64,000 bases of DNA, from positions 1-64,000 of the forward strand of contig JAFDZS010000011.1 in NCBI GenBank assembly GCA_018266775.1, read 5' to 3'. How positions within the stretch are numbered: the stretch's first letter is position 1; each line of letters starts with the position of its first letter. Source of the DNA: Bacteroidota bacterium. GTDB taxonomy: Bacteria; Bacteroidota; Bacteroidia; Chitinophagales; Chitinophagaceae. The translations under genes and the position numbers were made by a program. Shown here piece by piece: positions 37,763 to 47,190 of the stretch. The notes under the pieces are model-generated. The model was not told the origin of the DNA. It saw only the letters and a program-made list of their open reading frames with translations, and made no database searches.

Positions 37763-37851
37763 AGCAAATCTTTTTTGCTTCCAATAATATTGTTGGATGT
37801 TACTTGAAATAAAGTGTAAGATGAGAAGCACAGCTGCACTGCAATAAATGA

Positions 37852-38538
37852 TCAACCTCTTCCGGGCCTTGATACACTGCCGCCTGAACTGCTTCCGCCA
37901 GATGAAGAACCACCACTGCTGCTGCCGGATGAAGAAGGCGTGTAAGTTCTTGTACTGTTAGACGAAGAACCACTGCTGCCTGACCTGCCCGAAGCGCTTG
38001 GTGTAATTACTTCCCGTAAGAAACTGCCCACTTTGTTGCCATTGTTGCTGGTATTGTATTGCCTGTAGTAGGTTTGGGAATTGCTGAGGCCGGTTTTAGG
38101 GTTAGTGCTGATGGCTGTGGTATAATTCCTGTACGTATTCAGGTTAACCATACGCGGGGTGTGATTTACCGGTGCACTGTACGTTGCCCCGATATAGTAT
38201 AATGGTTTAGAACAATAATAAGGGTTGTAATAATAACCATAAGTATTATAGCTGCTGTAACTGTAATAATACGGGCTGTAGTTGTAACTGTAATCATAAT
38301 CATCCAGGTCTCTCCACCGCGGATCGCGGATGCTCATGCGGATGCGGTTGTACTCAACAGCGTTAGCATTACGCTGTGCTTCATCACGGTCTCTTTGTAT
38401 ATCGTCCTGCTTTCTTTCATCAGCCGGCCGTAACGGACTGTAATACACATCATCAGGAGTTTGGCCGCTTTTGTATGTGGTGACGCAACTGGAAAAAGCT
38501 ACTGCTGAAAAGGCAATAAGTAGAATTTTGGCGTTCAT
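37852..38538 (-). CDS. Tyr- and Ser/Gly-rich lipoprotein
   Basis: A 228-residue protein. The ATG at 38538 is chosen because it opens a lipoprotein signal peptide ending FSSC. A charged segment (PADERKQDDIQRDRDEAQRNA) precedes a tyrosine-rich stretch (about 78-110, YDYSYNYSPYYYSYSSYNTYG). The C-terminal about 60 residues are Ser/Gly repeats (SGSSSGGSSSGGSS). No family recognised. Composition resembles surface-exposed structural or adhesive proteins, but that is a guess. Confidence 0.75.
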   Translation of the reverse strand: MNAKILLIAFSAVAFSSCVTTYKSGQTPDDVYYSPLRPADERKQDDIQRDRDEAQRNANAVEYNRIRMSIRDPRWRDLDDYDYSYNYSPYYYSYSSYNTYGYYYNPYYCSKPLYYIGATYSAPVNHTPRMVNLNTYRNYTTAISTNPKTGLSNSQTYYRQYNTSNNGNKVGSFLREVITPSASGRSGSSGSSSNSTRTYTPSSSGSSSGGSSSGGSSSGGSVSRPGRG

Positions 38539-38788
38539 GGCGTTTAGTTTTATTAATTTAAGAATGAAGTTACTACTTTTGTGCAAGTTTTTATAAGCAC
38601 TTTTTGGCGACTGTACAGCAAACATGATACACAAATGTCCGCAAACAATCTGCCATAAGACAACAAGGTTTAAAATCCTGCTGTTAAAGATGTGCTAAAC
38701 CCCTCACTTTCTTATTTTTATTTGGGATAGAACGGAAGGGCCTTGTAACAACTGTATTTTAAAACCATCAATCGCCCATCAAACAGCA

Positions 38789-40267
38789 ATGGCAAAAGAA
38801 CTTACATCAAGAGCAGCAGATTATTCGCAATGGTACAACGATCTTGTAATTAAAAGCGGCCTGGCCGATCATTCGGCTGTAAGAGGCTGCATGGTTATTA
38901 AACCTTATGGCTTTGCCCTTTGGGAAAATATGAGAGACCAGTTAGACCGCATGTTTAAAGAAACCGGCCACGTAAACGCCTACTTCCCGCTATTTGTACC
39001 CAAAAGCCTTTTTGAAGCAGAAGAAAAAAATGCAGAAGGCTTTGCCAAAGAATGTGCCGTGGTAACGCATTACCGTTTAAAGAACGACCCTGACAATAAA
39101 GGTAAACTGATTGTTGACCCCGAAGCGAAACTGGAAGAAGAGTTGGTGATTCGCCCCACCAGTGAAGCCATCATCTGGAATACGTATAAAAACTGGATTC
39201 AGTCATACCGCGACCTTCCTATACTGGTAAACCAATGGGCTAACGTGGTAAGGTGGGAGATGAGGACAAGACTGTTCCTGCGCACTGCGGAATTTTTATG
39301 GCAGGAAGGCCATACCGCACACGCCACCAAAGAAGAAGCCGTGGAAGAAACCATAAAGATGCTGCATGTGTATGCAGATTTTGTGGAACAATACATGGCA
39401 GTTCCTGTAATCAAAGGGGTGAAAACCGCCAATGAACGTTTTGCCGGAGCAGAAGATACTTATTGCATTGAAGCATTGATGCAGGATGGTAAAGCATTGC
39501 AGGCAGGCACTTCACACTTCCTGGGGCAGAATTTTGCAAAGGCGTTCGATGTAAAATTCAGTGATAAAAGTAACCAGCTGGATTATGTTTGGGCAACATC
39601 ATGGGGGGTATCAACAAGGTTAATTGGCGCACTCATTATGGCGCACAGCGATGATGAAGGATTAATGCTGCCACCACGTATTGCACCCATACAGGTAGTG
39701 ATTGTTCCCGTATATAAAGGAGAAGACAGCAAAGCAGTGATAGATGAAAAAGCCAACAGCATCATCAGCAAACTGAAAGCATTGGGGGTTAGGGTGAAAT
39801 ACGACAATAGCGATAACAGCCGCCCCGGCTGGAAATTTGCTGAGTATGAACTGAAAGGCGTGCCCGTGCGTATTGCCATGGGCTTACGCGACATTGAAAA
39901 CAATGTGGTGGAACTGGCCCGCCGCGATACCAAAGAAAAAAGCAGTGTAAGCCTTGACGGTATAGATATTTATGTACACCAGTTGCTGGAGATCATTCAG
40001 CAAAATATGTTCAATAAAGCAAAAACATTTCAGCAGGCCAATATTACCAAAGCTGATACCTGGGATGAATTTGTACAAATATTAGATGAAAAAGCAGGCT
40101 TTGTTTCCGCACACTGGGATGGCACACCTGAAACAGAAGAAAAAATTAAAGAACAAACCAAAGCCACCATACGTTGTATTCCGTTAGACAATCAGCCGGA
40201 AATGGGGGTGTGCGTGCTCACAGGCAAACCCAGTACACAACGGGTGTTGTTTGCGAGGGCTTACTGA
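38789..40267 (+). CDS. proS: Prolyl-tRNA synthetase (archaeal/eukaryotic-like type)
   Basis: A 492-residue class II synthetase that charges tRNA-Pro. It is the short form without the editing insertion (about 490 residues instead of about 570), as in other Bacteroidetes. Motif 1 lies around [28 protein letters not shown] residues 30-60, motif 2 around [15 protein letters not shown], motif 3 around [20 protein letters not shown]. The anticodon-binding domain (about 300-400) starts [14 protein letters not shown], and a zinc-type C-terminal domain ends with [10 protein letters not shown]. Confidence 0.97.
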   Translation: MAKELTSRAADYSQWYNDLVIKSGLADHSAVRGCMVIKPYGFALWENMRDQLDRMFKETGHVNAYFPLFVPKSLFEAEEKNAEGFAKECAVVTHYRLKNDPDNKGKLIVDPEAKLEEELVIRPTSEAIIWNTYKNWIQSYRDLPILVNQWANVVRWEMRTRLFLRTAEFLWQEGHTAHATKEEAVEETIKMLHVYADFVEQYMAVPVIKGVKTANERFAGAEDTYCIEALMQDGKALQAGTSHFLGQNFAKAFDVKFSDKSNQLDYVWATSWGVSTRLIGALIMAHSDDEGLMLPPRIAPIQVVIVPVYKGEDSKAVIDEKANSIISKLKALGVRVKYDNSDNSRPGWKFAEYELKGVPVRIAMGLRDIENNVVELARRDTKEKSSVSLDGIDIYVHQLLEIIQQNMFNKAKTFQQANITKADTWDEFVQILDEKAGFVSAHWDGTPETEEKIKEQTKATIRCIPLDNQPEMGVCVLTGKPSTQRVLFARAY

Positions 40268-40288
40268 TACATTTCCCCTGGAAAATAT

Positions 40289-40320
40289 AAAGGCATTGAA
40301 TTTTCAATGCCTTTTCTTTT
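40289..40320 (+). terminator. Rho-independent terminator of proS
   Basis: AAAGGCATTGA and TCAATGCCTTT form an 11-bp perfect stem with a 4-base loop, followed by a TTCTTTT tract. Confidence 0.88.
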
Positions 40321-40369
40321 GCAGTGTGAAGAATCTTAATCATATTCGTAAGAAATAAACAGAAAGACC

Positions 40370-40834
40370 ATGAATGAAAACACCAATTTGCTTGATAATG
40401 AAATCATCATTGATGCCACTGCAACCGGCCATTTAAAAGAAACAGCAATGTGGTCGAAGATACTGGCCATTACCGGTTTTGTTTTCAGTGTACTGCTATT
40501 TGCCATTGGCATTATTGCATCTGTAACCCTCTCACGTTTTTCAAACACCTATTCCCGTGGCAATTCTTTTGGTGCTGAAACTTCAGGTTTTTTAATAGTT
40601 GTTATCTATTCCATTATGGCCATAATTTTATTTATCTGTTCCCTGTTTTTATTGCGCTTTGCCATCAAAATGAAAACGGCTTTGATTAATACCGACCAGG
40701 AATCATTTCAGCAGGCTTTACTGAATCAAAAATATTATTTCAGGATAACGGGTATCGTAACACTATTAGCCTGCCTGTTCATGCTGATTGCAGTTATTGC
40801 AGGCTTTATCACTGCCATGACAGCAAGTTATTAA
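40370..40834 (+). CDS. DUF5362-like small membrane protein
   Basis: A 154-residue protein with three or four membrane segments (about 32-55, 78-100, 125-150). The opening, with HLKETAMWSKILAITGFV, and the pattern LLRFAIKMKTALINTDQESFQQALLNQKYYFRITGI resemble the DUF5362 family of Bacteroidetes. Its function is unknown. It stands alone behind the proS terminator. Confidence 0.78.
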   Translation: MNENTNLLDNEIIIDATATGHLKETAMWSKILAITGFVFSVLLFAIGIIASVTLSRFSNTYSRGNSFGAETSGFLIVVIYSIMAIILFICSLFLLRFAIKMKTALINTDQESFQQALLNQKYYFRITGIVTLLACLFMLIAVIAGFITAMTASY

Positions 40835-40886
40835 CCGGTATTTTAACCCAATGCTGCATTGCAACAGCTTCAGCTTTTTCACCTGG

Positions 40887-41495
40887 TCATGCATCAATAT
40901 TTGCTGTTTTCACTTTACCGGCACGTTTGTAGTATGCAATGAGCACACCCTTGCCTGTTACGATACTTTCAGTGAGTGTAAAATTTGATGGCATTGCGGT
41001 AGTATCAAATAATTTTTTACCCTTACCTAAAATGATCGGGTGAATTTTTAACCTGAGTTCATCTGCCAGATCATGCTTGAATAACAGGTGAACCAATTCA
41101 CTGCTGCCCCAAACATGAATATCCATTCCTTTCGTTTTTTTAATTTTTTTGATATCTGCCACCGTTCTTATCACAACCGAATTTTTCCAACCGGTAACTA
41201 AAGGGTCATTCTTTTTTATTTTTTTAGACAACACGTATTTCATTCCTTCGTTAATACCAGGCCAGAAGTCTCCATGATGCGGCCAGTATGCCGCCCACAT
41301 GGCAAATGTTTTTCTGCCTAAAAGATAATCAGCGGGCTGCAGTTCTTTTTGCACTACTTTGTTATAGGCTTCATCGCTTAAGGGTTTTACCCATCCGCCA
41401 TATTTAAAGCCGCCGGATGTGTCTTCTTTAATACCACCGGGTGCCTGCATCACACCATCCAATGAAATCATTGCATGAACAATTATTTTTCTCAT
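40887..41495 (-). CDS. Dihydrofolate-reductase-like (RibD C-terminal) protein
   Basis: A 202-residue protein with the RibD C-terminal/DHFR fold, from the ATG at 41495 (MRKIIVHAMISLDGVMQAPGG). It shows YLLGRKTFAMWAAYWP, then KGMDIHVWGSSELVHLLFKHDLADELRLKIHPIILGKGKKLF. The family is NADPH-binding and common in soil bacteria, usually of unknown substrate, and often near sigma factors and SnoaL-like genes, as here. Confidence 0.9.
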   Translation of the reverse strand: MRKIIVHAMISLDGVMQAPGGIKEDTSGGFKYGGWVKPLSDEAYNKVVQKELQPADYLLGRKTFAMWAAYWPHHGDFWPGINEGMKYVLSKKIKKNDPLVTGWKNSVVIRTVADIKKIKKTKGMDIHVWGSSELVHLLFKHDLADELRLKIHPIILGKGKKLFDTTAMPSNFTLTESIVTGKGVLIAYYKRAGKVKTANIDA

Positions 41496-41617
41496 ATCAT
41501 TATTGTTTTTGAATGATACAAATTTCATCAACCTTTATGATCTTGTTGCTGTGTAAACACGACAAACCTGCTGGTGCATTGCGAAAATAATCATCGCCAA
41601 TATTGAAAACTAAAGCC

Positions 41618-42418
41618 TCAATTCTCATTCATAATTTGTTTGGAAGAAATAAGCTGATTCAGTTCAGCTACAAAATCAGTATTGCTTTTAAAGACCCCAT
41701 GATTTTGGTAAATGCCCGACAGCGAATGCAATTCTTCCATTTCAGCATTATAGTAGTCAATCTTACCGGCAAAATTTAAATTGGTTTTTTCAATGCGCCC
41801 GCAGGCAACAGCAGTATTGATCCTTTTGCTGCACCTGCATGGATTTGAAGGGTTATAAACACCGCAATGGTGATGCAGGAAATGACTTAATATTTTCCTG
41901 GATTGCTCCAGCCGTTTTCTGAAATTGGCTGGTGTAGTATCAGTGATTTCAGCACCAATATGGCTTTTAATTTTCAGTATGCTGCCTAAGATGAATGTTA
42001 TCCGCAATTCCCGGTTCATACATTGCAGCATAGCCAGGGTGCAACCTGTTTTCATTTCTTTTTCCAGCAACGCTTTATCAGGCAGGTTATAATCAGCCGG
42101 TGCTTTATAAATTTTCAGGTCATCTGCATAAACATCAAAAGAGGTGAGCACGGTTTCCACCTTTGTCTTTTTTATATTGATAAGATAATTGGTGGCCACA
42201 CGGTAAGCCCAGGTTTCAAATTTACTTTGCCCTTTAAACTTGCTTAAATGGGTGATAATCTTAACCAGAATTTCCTGTGTGGCATCTTCGGCATCCATCC
42301 GGTTCCATAAAAAGCGCAGGGAAAGATTAAATATTAATTCCTGAACAGCATGGATCAGTTGCTCTAAACTTTTTTTATCGCCTTCCAGGCATTTTTTAAT
42401 TAATTCCTGTTCGTTCAT
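41618..42418 (-). CDS. ECF-type RNA polymerase sigma factor, Cys-rich C-terminus
   Basis: A 266-residue sigma factor. Region 2 contains FNLSLRFLWNRMDAEDATQEILVKIITHLSKFKGQSKFETWAYRVATNYLIN. A degenerate region 4 follows (LRITFILGSILKIKSHIGAEITDTTPANFRKRLEQSRK). After it is a cysteine-rich segment CGVYNPSNPCRC (about 187-198) and then about 70 further residues. This extended type is known, and the cysteines may bind metal. It has no adjacent anti-sigma gene. A SnoaL-like gene lies 70 bp upstream in the same direction, so the two may be co-transcribed. Confidence 0.9.
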   Translation of the reverse strand: MNEQELIKKCLEGDKKSLEQLIHAVQELIFNLSLRFLWNRMDAEDATQEILVKIITHLSKFKGQSKFETWAYRVATNYLINIKKTKVETVLTSFDVYADDLKIYKAPADYNLPDKALLEKEMKTGCTLAMLQCMNRELRITFILGSILKIKSHIGAEITDTTPANFRKRLEQSRKILSHFLHHHCGVYNPSNPCRCSKRINTAVACGRIEKTNLNFAGKIDYYNAEMEELHSLSGIYQNHGVFKSNTDFVAELNQLISSKQIMNEN

Positions 42419-42487
42419 GGTAAATGAGTTTTACGCAGCAAAGGGACTACCAAAAATAGTAATCCCGTTCTATTGCTGTTTGATTTT

Positions 42488-42973
42488 TTATTTGTTCATT
42501 AAAAACTGGCCGGTGGGGTTATCCTGAATCATCAGCCAGGTACCGTCTGCCTGTTTCCTGAGTACGGCAACAGACAGGCCGCTTTGTTCAATCATTGTGC
42601 CATCCGGCAGATGCCCAATCATCGTCCACGGTGCAATATGAGTGGCAATATCGCCGGAAATATATACTTCGTGCCCGCTGAACGTAAACTTCGGTTTCAT
42701 AGCAGTAAACTGAATAAAAGCTGCCCGCAGGTTGGCTTTGCCGGTTACCGGTTTCTGTGGTTCAAACATCACGATAGCATCGTCCTCATACGTAGCCAAA
42801 ACGCCGTCAATGTCGTTGTTGTGAAAAGCAGTTACCATACGCTCAATTGTACTGTACACTTTTTTTTGTTCTGCATTAAAATTTGTTTCCATTTTTTTTG
42901 TTGTTTGTGCACCGGCAGTGGAAAATATTCCAAGTGTCAGTACGGTTAATAAAAAAATACTTGTCTTAATCAT
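42488..42973 (-). CDS. SnoaL-like/DUF4440 exported protein
   Basis: A 161-residue nuclear-transport-factor-2-fold protein, from the ATG at 42973, with a signal peptide ending TAGAQ. The NTF2-like body shows IERMVTAFHNNDIDGVLATYEDDAIVMFEPQKPVTGKANLRAAF and ends VLRKQADGTWLMIQDNP. Such proteins are small-molecule binding or isomerase-like and seldom have known ligands. Confidence 0.88.
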   Translation of the reverse strand: MIKTSIFLLTVLTLGIFSTAGAQTTKKMETNFNAEQKKVYSTIERMVTAFHNNDIDGVLATYEDDAIVMFEPQKPVTGKANLRAAFIQFTAMKPKFTFSGHEVYISGDIATHIAPWTMIGHLPDGTMIEQSGLSVAVLRKQADGTWLMIQDNPTGQFLMNK

Positions 42974-43012
42974 AATTGTTGTTTTATGCAACCAATGAAG
43001 TTTGGTTACCAT

Positions 43013-43366
43013 ACATTAGACAAGGCAAAATGAAAACTGTGAATTTCCGGCGTACTTTTTTTGCCGGGCAGTATTATGCAGCACAATCAGTGGGTGTGAA
43101 TTTATGATCAGGATGCCAGTTCAGTCAATACATTTTCTGACTGGCGGATGATGGTGTTATGTTTTTTTGTGTACTGGAATCGGTAACAACAGCGAAAATC
43201 AGTGTTGCAGTGAAAATGAGTTTCGTGACGTAGGTTTTATATTTACGTGCTGACGAAAATATTTTTTCATGGTACAAAGATGCTTTGCTAATCAGTAATG
43301 GGAATCAAAAGAAAACGATACAGATGAACGATGTTATCACAAGAAAATTCCGTAATGTAAACACTG
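43013..43366. other. Non-coding stretch of about 350 bp
   Basis: No supportable gene, terminator or known RNA was seen here, between the SnoaL-like gene start and the 3' end of the next minus-strand gene. Confidence 0.5.
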
Positions 43367-43846
43367 TCAGTTTTCCAACAACCATTGTTTTGCTGTGGCA
43401 ATCGTTATTGATTCAATATTATTGATATCAGCATCCGGCCAATAATCCTGATATTGGTCATCATATTCCAAATCACCCCATGCCCAATAAAGCAGAAAAA
43501 AGTCAAAAATTGTGGTATCATCCAGTTCAGTATGTCCCGTTTTGTATAATTCGGAAAGATTGCATTTCACCGCTTCGCCTGATGCAATTTTTTCAATAAG
43601 GGATCCGCAATAATTAAAGAGCGCTTCCGGCCTTTCAGGGATTTTGAGTTGCCATTCTTTTAAAGCAGCTAACAGGTATTGTTCTGTTTCAAAAGAATGG
43701 GCGGGTTTTGAAAGGCCGGCTAATATCAGTATTGAGGGGGTTTCTTTTCCCGCAGCAATCATTTCAATAGCCCAATCAATACAGTCATCAAAGTTGAAAT
43801 TTTGCAGTTCCCGGTAAGCCAGTATTTTATTGGTCAGTCGTGTCAT
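43367..43846 (-). CDS. Cytoplasmic protein of unknown function
   Basis: A 159-residue helical acidic protein without signal peptide or membrane segment. Features include FDDCIDWAIEMIAAGKETPSILILAGLSKP near the N-terminus and FDFFLLYWAWGDLEYDDQYQDYWP toward the end. The size, acidity and isolation are like the immunity proteins of polymorphic toxin systems, but no toxin is near and I do not recognise a family. Confidence 0.65.
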   Translation of the reverse strand: MTRLTNKILAYRELQNFNFDDCIDWAIEMIAAGKETPSILILAGLSKPAHSFETEQYLLAALKEWQLKIPERPEALFNYCGSLIEKIASGEAVKCNLSELYKTGHTELDDTTIFDFFLLYWAWGDLEYDDQYQDYWPDADINNIESITIATAKQWLLEN

Positions 43847-43921
43847 CTGTATTCTTATTGTAATTTCCGCTCACAAAACCTTAAAGTATTCCCATCCGAA
43901 TAGCAAAATTCTGGTTTGGAG

Positions 43922-44350
43922 CTAATATTTTTCGAAAAAATAAATCCTGCGAATTTCTGCTACGTACATACCCAAATGTCCTTTTTGGGTTGTATCAACT
44001 ACACCTTTAATGGTAATCATCTGCCCATTTATTTTTTCAAAAAATGCTGAGTCATCCTTTAAGTTTAAATCTTCTTCCAGCCAAAAACCTTTTCGTTGTT
44101 TAAAGAATGGTTTACGCCCATAAATTGCAAACTCTTCAAAACCCTGGTAGAACCGTCCTGTTGTTTCAATGATTTGTCCATGGTATGATTTATAATTATT
44201 GATCAAATCATTAATGTCAACTTTTATTGCATGAGTAGTGGAGTCCAGGCCTGGTATACTAAGTCTGAGTTTTGGCCTGGTGTTGCAGGAACTAACCCAA
44301 TTAATTGATGCACCAAAAATAAGTGTCACCAGTAAGCAACGAAGTGTCAT
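43922..44350 (-). CDS. Small lipoprotein, OB-fold-like
   Basis: A 142-residue protein from the ATG at 44350 (MTLRCLLVTLIFGASINWVSSCN), giving a lipoprotein. The body has INDLINNYKSYHGQIIETTGRFYQG and GQMITIKGVVDTTQKGHLG, two strands reminiscent of an OB fold of the tRNA_anti-like type. The function is unknown. Confidence 0.7.
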   Translation of the reverse strand: MTLRCLLVTLIFGASINWVSSCNTRPKLRLSIPGLDSTTHAIKVDINDLINNYKSYHGQIIETTGRFYQGFEEFAIYGRKPFFKQRKGFWLEEDLNLKDDSAFFEKINGQMITIKGVVDTTQKGHLGMYVAEIRRIYFFEKY

Positions 44351-44570
44351 AAGAATTGCGTAAAACAAACAGGGGTTTATGCAGGTTGGGCATTAGTATT
44401 GCTTCCGCCATAACTGTTCCCTGGTTTTTGATAAAGTTAAACATTTGCAGAATTTATCAAAATCGATATATTTGAATTATACTTTTTCAATCAATTTTAA
44501 AAAAACAACCAACAACAGGTCGCAATTTTGCCTGCTGCAATATTGTTAGATGTTTTGGTTAACTGGCATT

Positions 44571-44993
44571 ATGAAGGCGGCTATTTTTATTTTAGTTCTT
44601 GTTTACGCTTTATCATGTGGTGTTACCGGAGATGCGGCAAAATCTACCGACCAGGCAAATATACAAGGCATCTGGTTGGCGCAATCAGAAAGCCAAAACG
44701 GCATCACAAAGAATGTGTCTTACCAGTATGACTTCAGTGGAAATAAACTTTCATTCAGAGACGAGACAGGGAAGGAGATGAAGTATTCGTTTAAGCTGGA
44801 CACTGCCGGCAACATCAAATTGCTTATTATTCAGTCTGAAGAGGCGCATGCTGATTCCACGCCCGTCAGCGTTGGTTATGAGTTGATCGGAGATGCACTT
44901 AAAATTGTAGTTGCACCACCTGGTATGCGGCCTGCAGCTATATCAGACAAAAACAACCAGGAGCTGATTATCTGCAAGCGAAAAGGTTCATGA
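44571..44993 (+). CDS. Small lipoprotein, lipocalin/TIGR03067-like
   Basis: A 140-residue protein from the ATG at 44571 (MKAAIFILVLVYALSCG), a lipoprotein. The body, IQGIWLAQSESQNGITKN, NKLSFRDETGKEMKYSFKLDT and GYELIGDALKIVVAPPG, follows the pattern of TIGR03067-type domains. The role is unknown. It is the last ordinary gene before the accessory patch. Confidence 0.7.
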   Translation: MKAAIFILVLVYALSCGVTGDAAKSTDQANIQGIWLAQSESQNGITKNVSYQYDFSGNKLSFRDETGKEMKYSFKLDTAGNIKLLIIQSEEAHADSTPVSVGYELIGDALKIVVAPPGMRPAAISDKNNQELIICKRKGS

Positions 44994-45121
44994 ACACGCC
45001 AAACTATTTTGCAGGCGAAAGTTTTATCGCAGTTCATATTTTACATTATTGAACAGGCTTTTATTGTTTAGCAATTCGTCGCCCCGCCATATTGCCAAAT
45101 CGCCTTGTACGCTGCCTTATG

Positions 45122-45340
45122 TTAATCGTTCAACCGGTTTTCAATGTCCATTCTCTGATGTAAAACCCTTATAATTTCAATTTCAGTCTTGTTGTCAGGT
45201 TGGCGATAAAAAATTATATGTGATTTCACTTTTGCACAACGATAATTTTTCCTGACATGACTAATATCTTTTCCTGCTTTAGGATTGTCTCCTAAGTATT
45301 CTATTTCGTCAAAAATTAAATTGATGTATCTGTCAGTTTA
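45122..45340 (-). pseudogene. 5'-truncated ParE/RelE-family toxin
   Basis: The minus strand from 45340 to the stop at 45122 encodes about 70 residues: RYINLIFDEIEYLGDNPKAG, VKSHIIFYRQ and IEIIRVLHQRMDIENRL are the C-terminal two-thirds of a ParE-type toxin. About 30 N-terminal residues and the start codon are missing; a stop codon precedes the remnant in frame. The break lies next to the first copy of a 38-bp direct repeat (45346-45383). No antitoxin gene is seen. It is most likely a dead remnant left by a rearrangement. Confidence 0.75.
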
Positions 45341-45345
45341 CAATC

Positions 45346-45383
45346 GCACAATGCATACCCTTCGATACCAACAACGGCCACAG
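45346..45383 (+). repeat. 38-bp direct repeat, left copy
   Basis: GCACAATGCATACCCTTC followed by GATACCAACAACGGCCACAG is identical to 46923-46960. The two copies bracket the PutAbiC-type gene. Confidence 0.9.
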
Positions 45384-45451
45384 AATTACCGCTGCCGATT
45401 GCTCCAATGTCAAGCCCCACTATTGGCAAGCAATGTTGTGCGTTCGCCATT

Positions 45452-46672
45452 TTAATCAATTTCAAACATTGGTCCTTTCCTAAGTGTCACTGCTCTTGTT
45501 CTTAAATAATTGACACTTTCGTCTATGTATGAATCTTTAAATAAATTGGTGTACCAGAGATTATGAACCATACAATATTCTGTGAAGAATTGGTGCTTAT
45601 CGTTTTCCCAGTCTGCACCATATTCGCTGAGCCAATTGTAAAACAAAAGCATTTGTTCATGATTGGAAAGCTGGGCTCGTAGGATTTTTAGGTATTTCAT
45701 TTTTTCGTCGTAATCTGTAACTATGTCGCTATTGGCAACGGACTTAACGGCTAAATAAAGATGCCTGAAATAATGCCCAAGCCTTGATGCATGACCTGCA
45801 AATGGTTTGTAGTTGAAATATAGTTTTACATAAGGTAGAAACTCTTTTCGGTCTTGATTTTTCTTTATAATACTTGTGTCAGGATTTTCATGTTGTCTTC
45901 TTGCTTTCTTCAACATTTCAACCATGATTGATTCTTCTGGAAATCTAACTTTAAACTCCTCAAGTCCTGAAAAAAATAGAGCATAACACTTGTGAAAAAT
46001 TTCATCCGTAAGTTTTCTATCTTTTGAAAATAGAGAAAGGATGCATTCAAATTCGGTTTTCATTGTGACAAATACTTTCCTTCCCTCGGTAATTCTTTGA
46101 ATTTTGGATAAGGTTGAACCTTCTTCAAAATCATAGCCTTCAATTTTCATTTCAGTTATATTGTCTCTATGCAGGCGTAACATTTCATAAAATTGCGATT
46201 CAAACTGTTGCAGTCGGATTTGTTTATTTTGGTTGTCAATTTGCTCCTGTAATTGCTTTTTATTCTCATCCTGCTCTCTTAAGAACAATTCTCGTTGAAG
46301 TAAGTTTGCTTTATACTGGATATAGAATGCAAGTCCTGTAACTACTACGCCTGCAAGTGCCACAAATGGATTCATCAGTCCTCCTATGGTATCCCCAATC
46401 TGTCCAGTCTGTGTGAAGTTAAAGTCAGGGCTAGCTGAAGGTCTTGTGAACAGAAATGGTGCAGCAAAAGAAATAATAATGAGAAGAAATGCAAGTATCA
46501 AAAGTGCTTTCACTTTCCAGTCTAAAGAAGTAATTTGGCTTAATTTGTCCGTTGTCAAATTGGTTTTAAGTGACTCATTTGAATTTGTATGGGTTTGTCG
46601 GAAAGCCAAAAAGCATACAGCTGACACCAATAAGAATAAAATTATGGTGTTAATAATTAGATATGTTGTCAT
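45452..46672 (-). CDS. PutAbiC-type putative phage abortive-infection protein
   Basis: A 406-residue membrane protein. Segments at about 4-24, 55-75 and 100-120 are hydrophobic, followed by a coiled coil (about 121-158, ending at RLQQFESQFYEMLRLHRDNI). The C-terminal domain (about 160-400) has GRKVFVTMKTEFECI, and KPFAGHASRLGHYFRHLYLAVKSV, which are hallmarks of the putative phage abortive infection (PutAbiC) family. By analogy to AbiC it could stop phage growth by harming the infected cell; that is inference. The gene is AT-rich, flanked by 38-bp direct repeats and lies beside a truncated toxin, so it looks acquired. Confidence 0.82.
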   Translation of the reverse strand: MTTYLIINTIILFLLVSAVCFLAFRQTHTNSNESLKTNLTTDKLSQITSLDWKVKALLILAFLLIIISFAAPFLFTRPSASPDFNFTQTGQIGDTIGGLMNPFVALAGVVVTGLAFYIQYKANLLQRELFLREQDENKKQLQEQIDNQNKQIRLQQFESQFYEMLRLHRDNITEMKIEGYDFEEGSTLSKIQRITEGRKVFVTMKTEFECILSLFSKDRKLTDEIFHKCYALFFSGLEEFKVRFPEESIMVEMLKKARRQHENPDTSIIKKNQDRKEFLPYVKLYFNYKPFAGHASRLGHYFRHLYLAVKSVANSDIVTDYDEKMKYLKILRAQLSNHEQMLLFYNWLSEYGADWENDKHQFFTEYCMVHNLWYTNLFKDSYIDESVNYLRTRAVTLRKGPMFEID

Positions 46673-46808
46673 TTAGAAGATGGTTAGTATGGTGACGCAC
46701 AACGAGAGTTTGTGAAAAACCTTCCGTTGATTAAATATACACACAATGTGCAGGAGTGCAAAGTCTGTTTGCCCCTGTTGGAATCCCACACTTCCACCAT
46801 CAAACGCC

Positions 46809-47190
46809 GTTGTTGGTATCGAAGGGGTGGGCAGGCAGTACAGCCGTACCAACAACACTTTAATAATGCACTTCTAAATTAATATATTTTATGCACTTCC
46901 GTTAAGTTGTTGGTACGCTATTGCACAATGCATACCCTTCGATACCAACAACGGCCACAGTGGGCTTCGGAATTCTTTGATTGGATTACCAACAAGGGCG
47001 AAAACGAGCAGGGCTTTATGCAGAACGCTTTAATAATGCACTTCTAAATTAAAACATTTTATGCACTTCTTTTTTGTGTTAAGTTGTTGGCACGCTATCC
47101 CACAATGCATACTCTTCGATACACAACGGCCACAGTGGGCTTCGGGATTCTTTGATTGGGCTACAAACAAGGGCAAAGTAGTACAATGGC
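46809..47190 (+). repeat. Repeats with GTTGTTGGTA/TACCAACAAC inverted arms
   Basis: Two inverted repeats with 10-bp arms GTTGTTGGTA and TACCAACAAC (46809-46856 and 46906-46952) enclose 28 and 27 bases. A tandem unit of about 170 bp starts at 46858 and 47028, each with TTTAATAATGCACTTCTAAA, TTTTATGCACTTC and GGCCACAGTGGGCTTCGG blocks. The right 38-bp direct repeat (46923-46960) lies within. Confidence 0.85.

Noticed and set aside
45346..47190. Integron attC sites
   Set aside because: The inverted arms have GTT at the outer left and AAC at the outer right, opposite to attC order, the arm sequence does not fit RYYYAAC/GTTRRRY, and no integrase is present.
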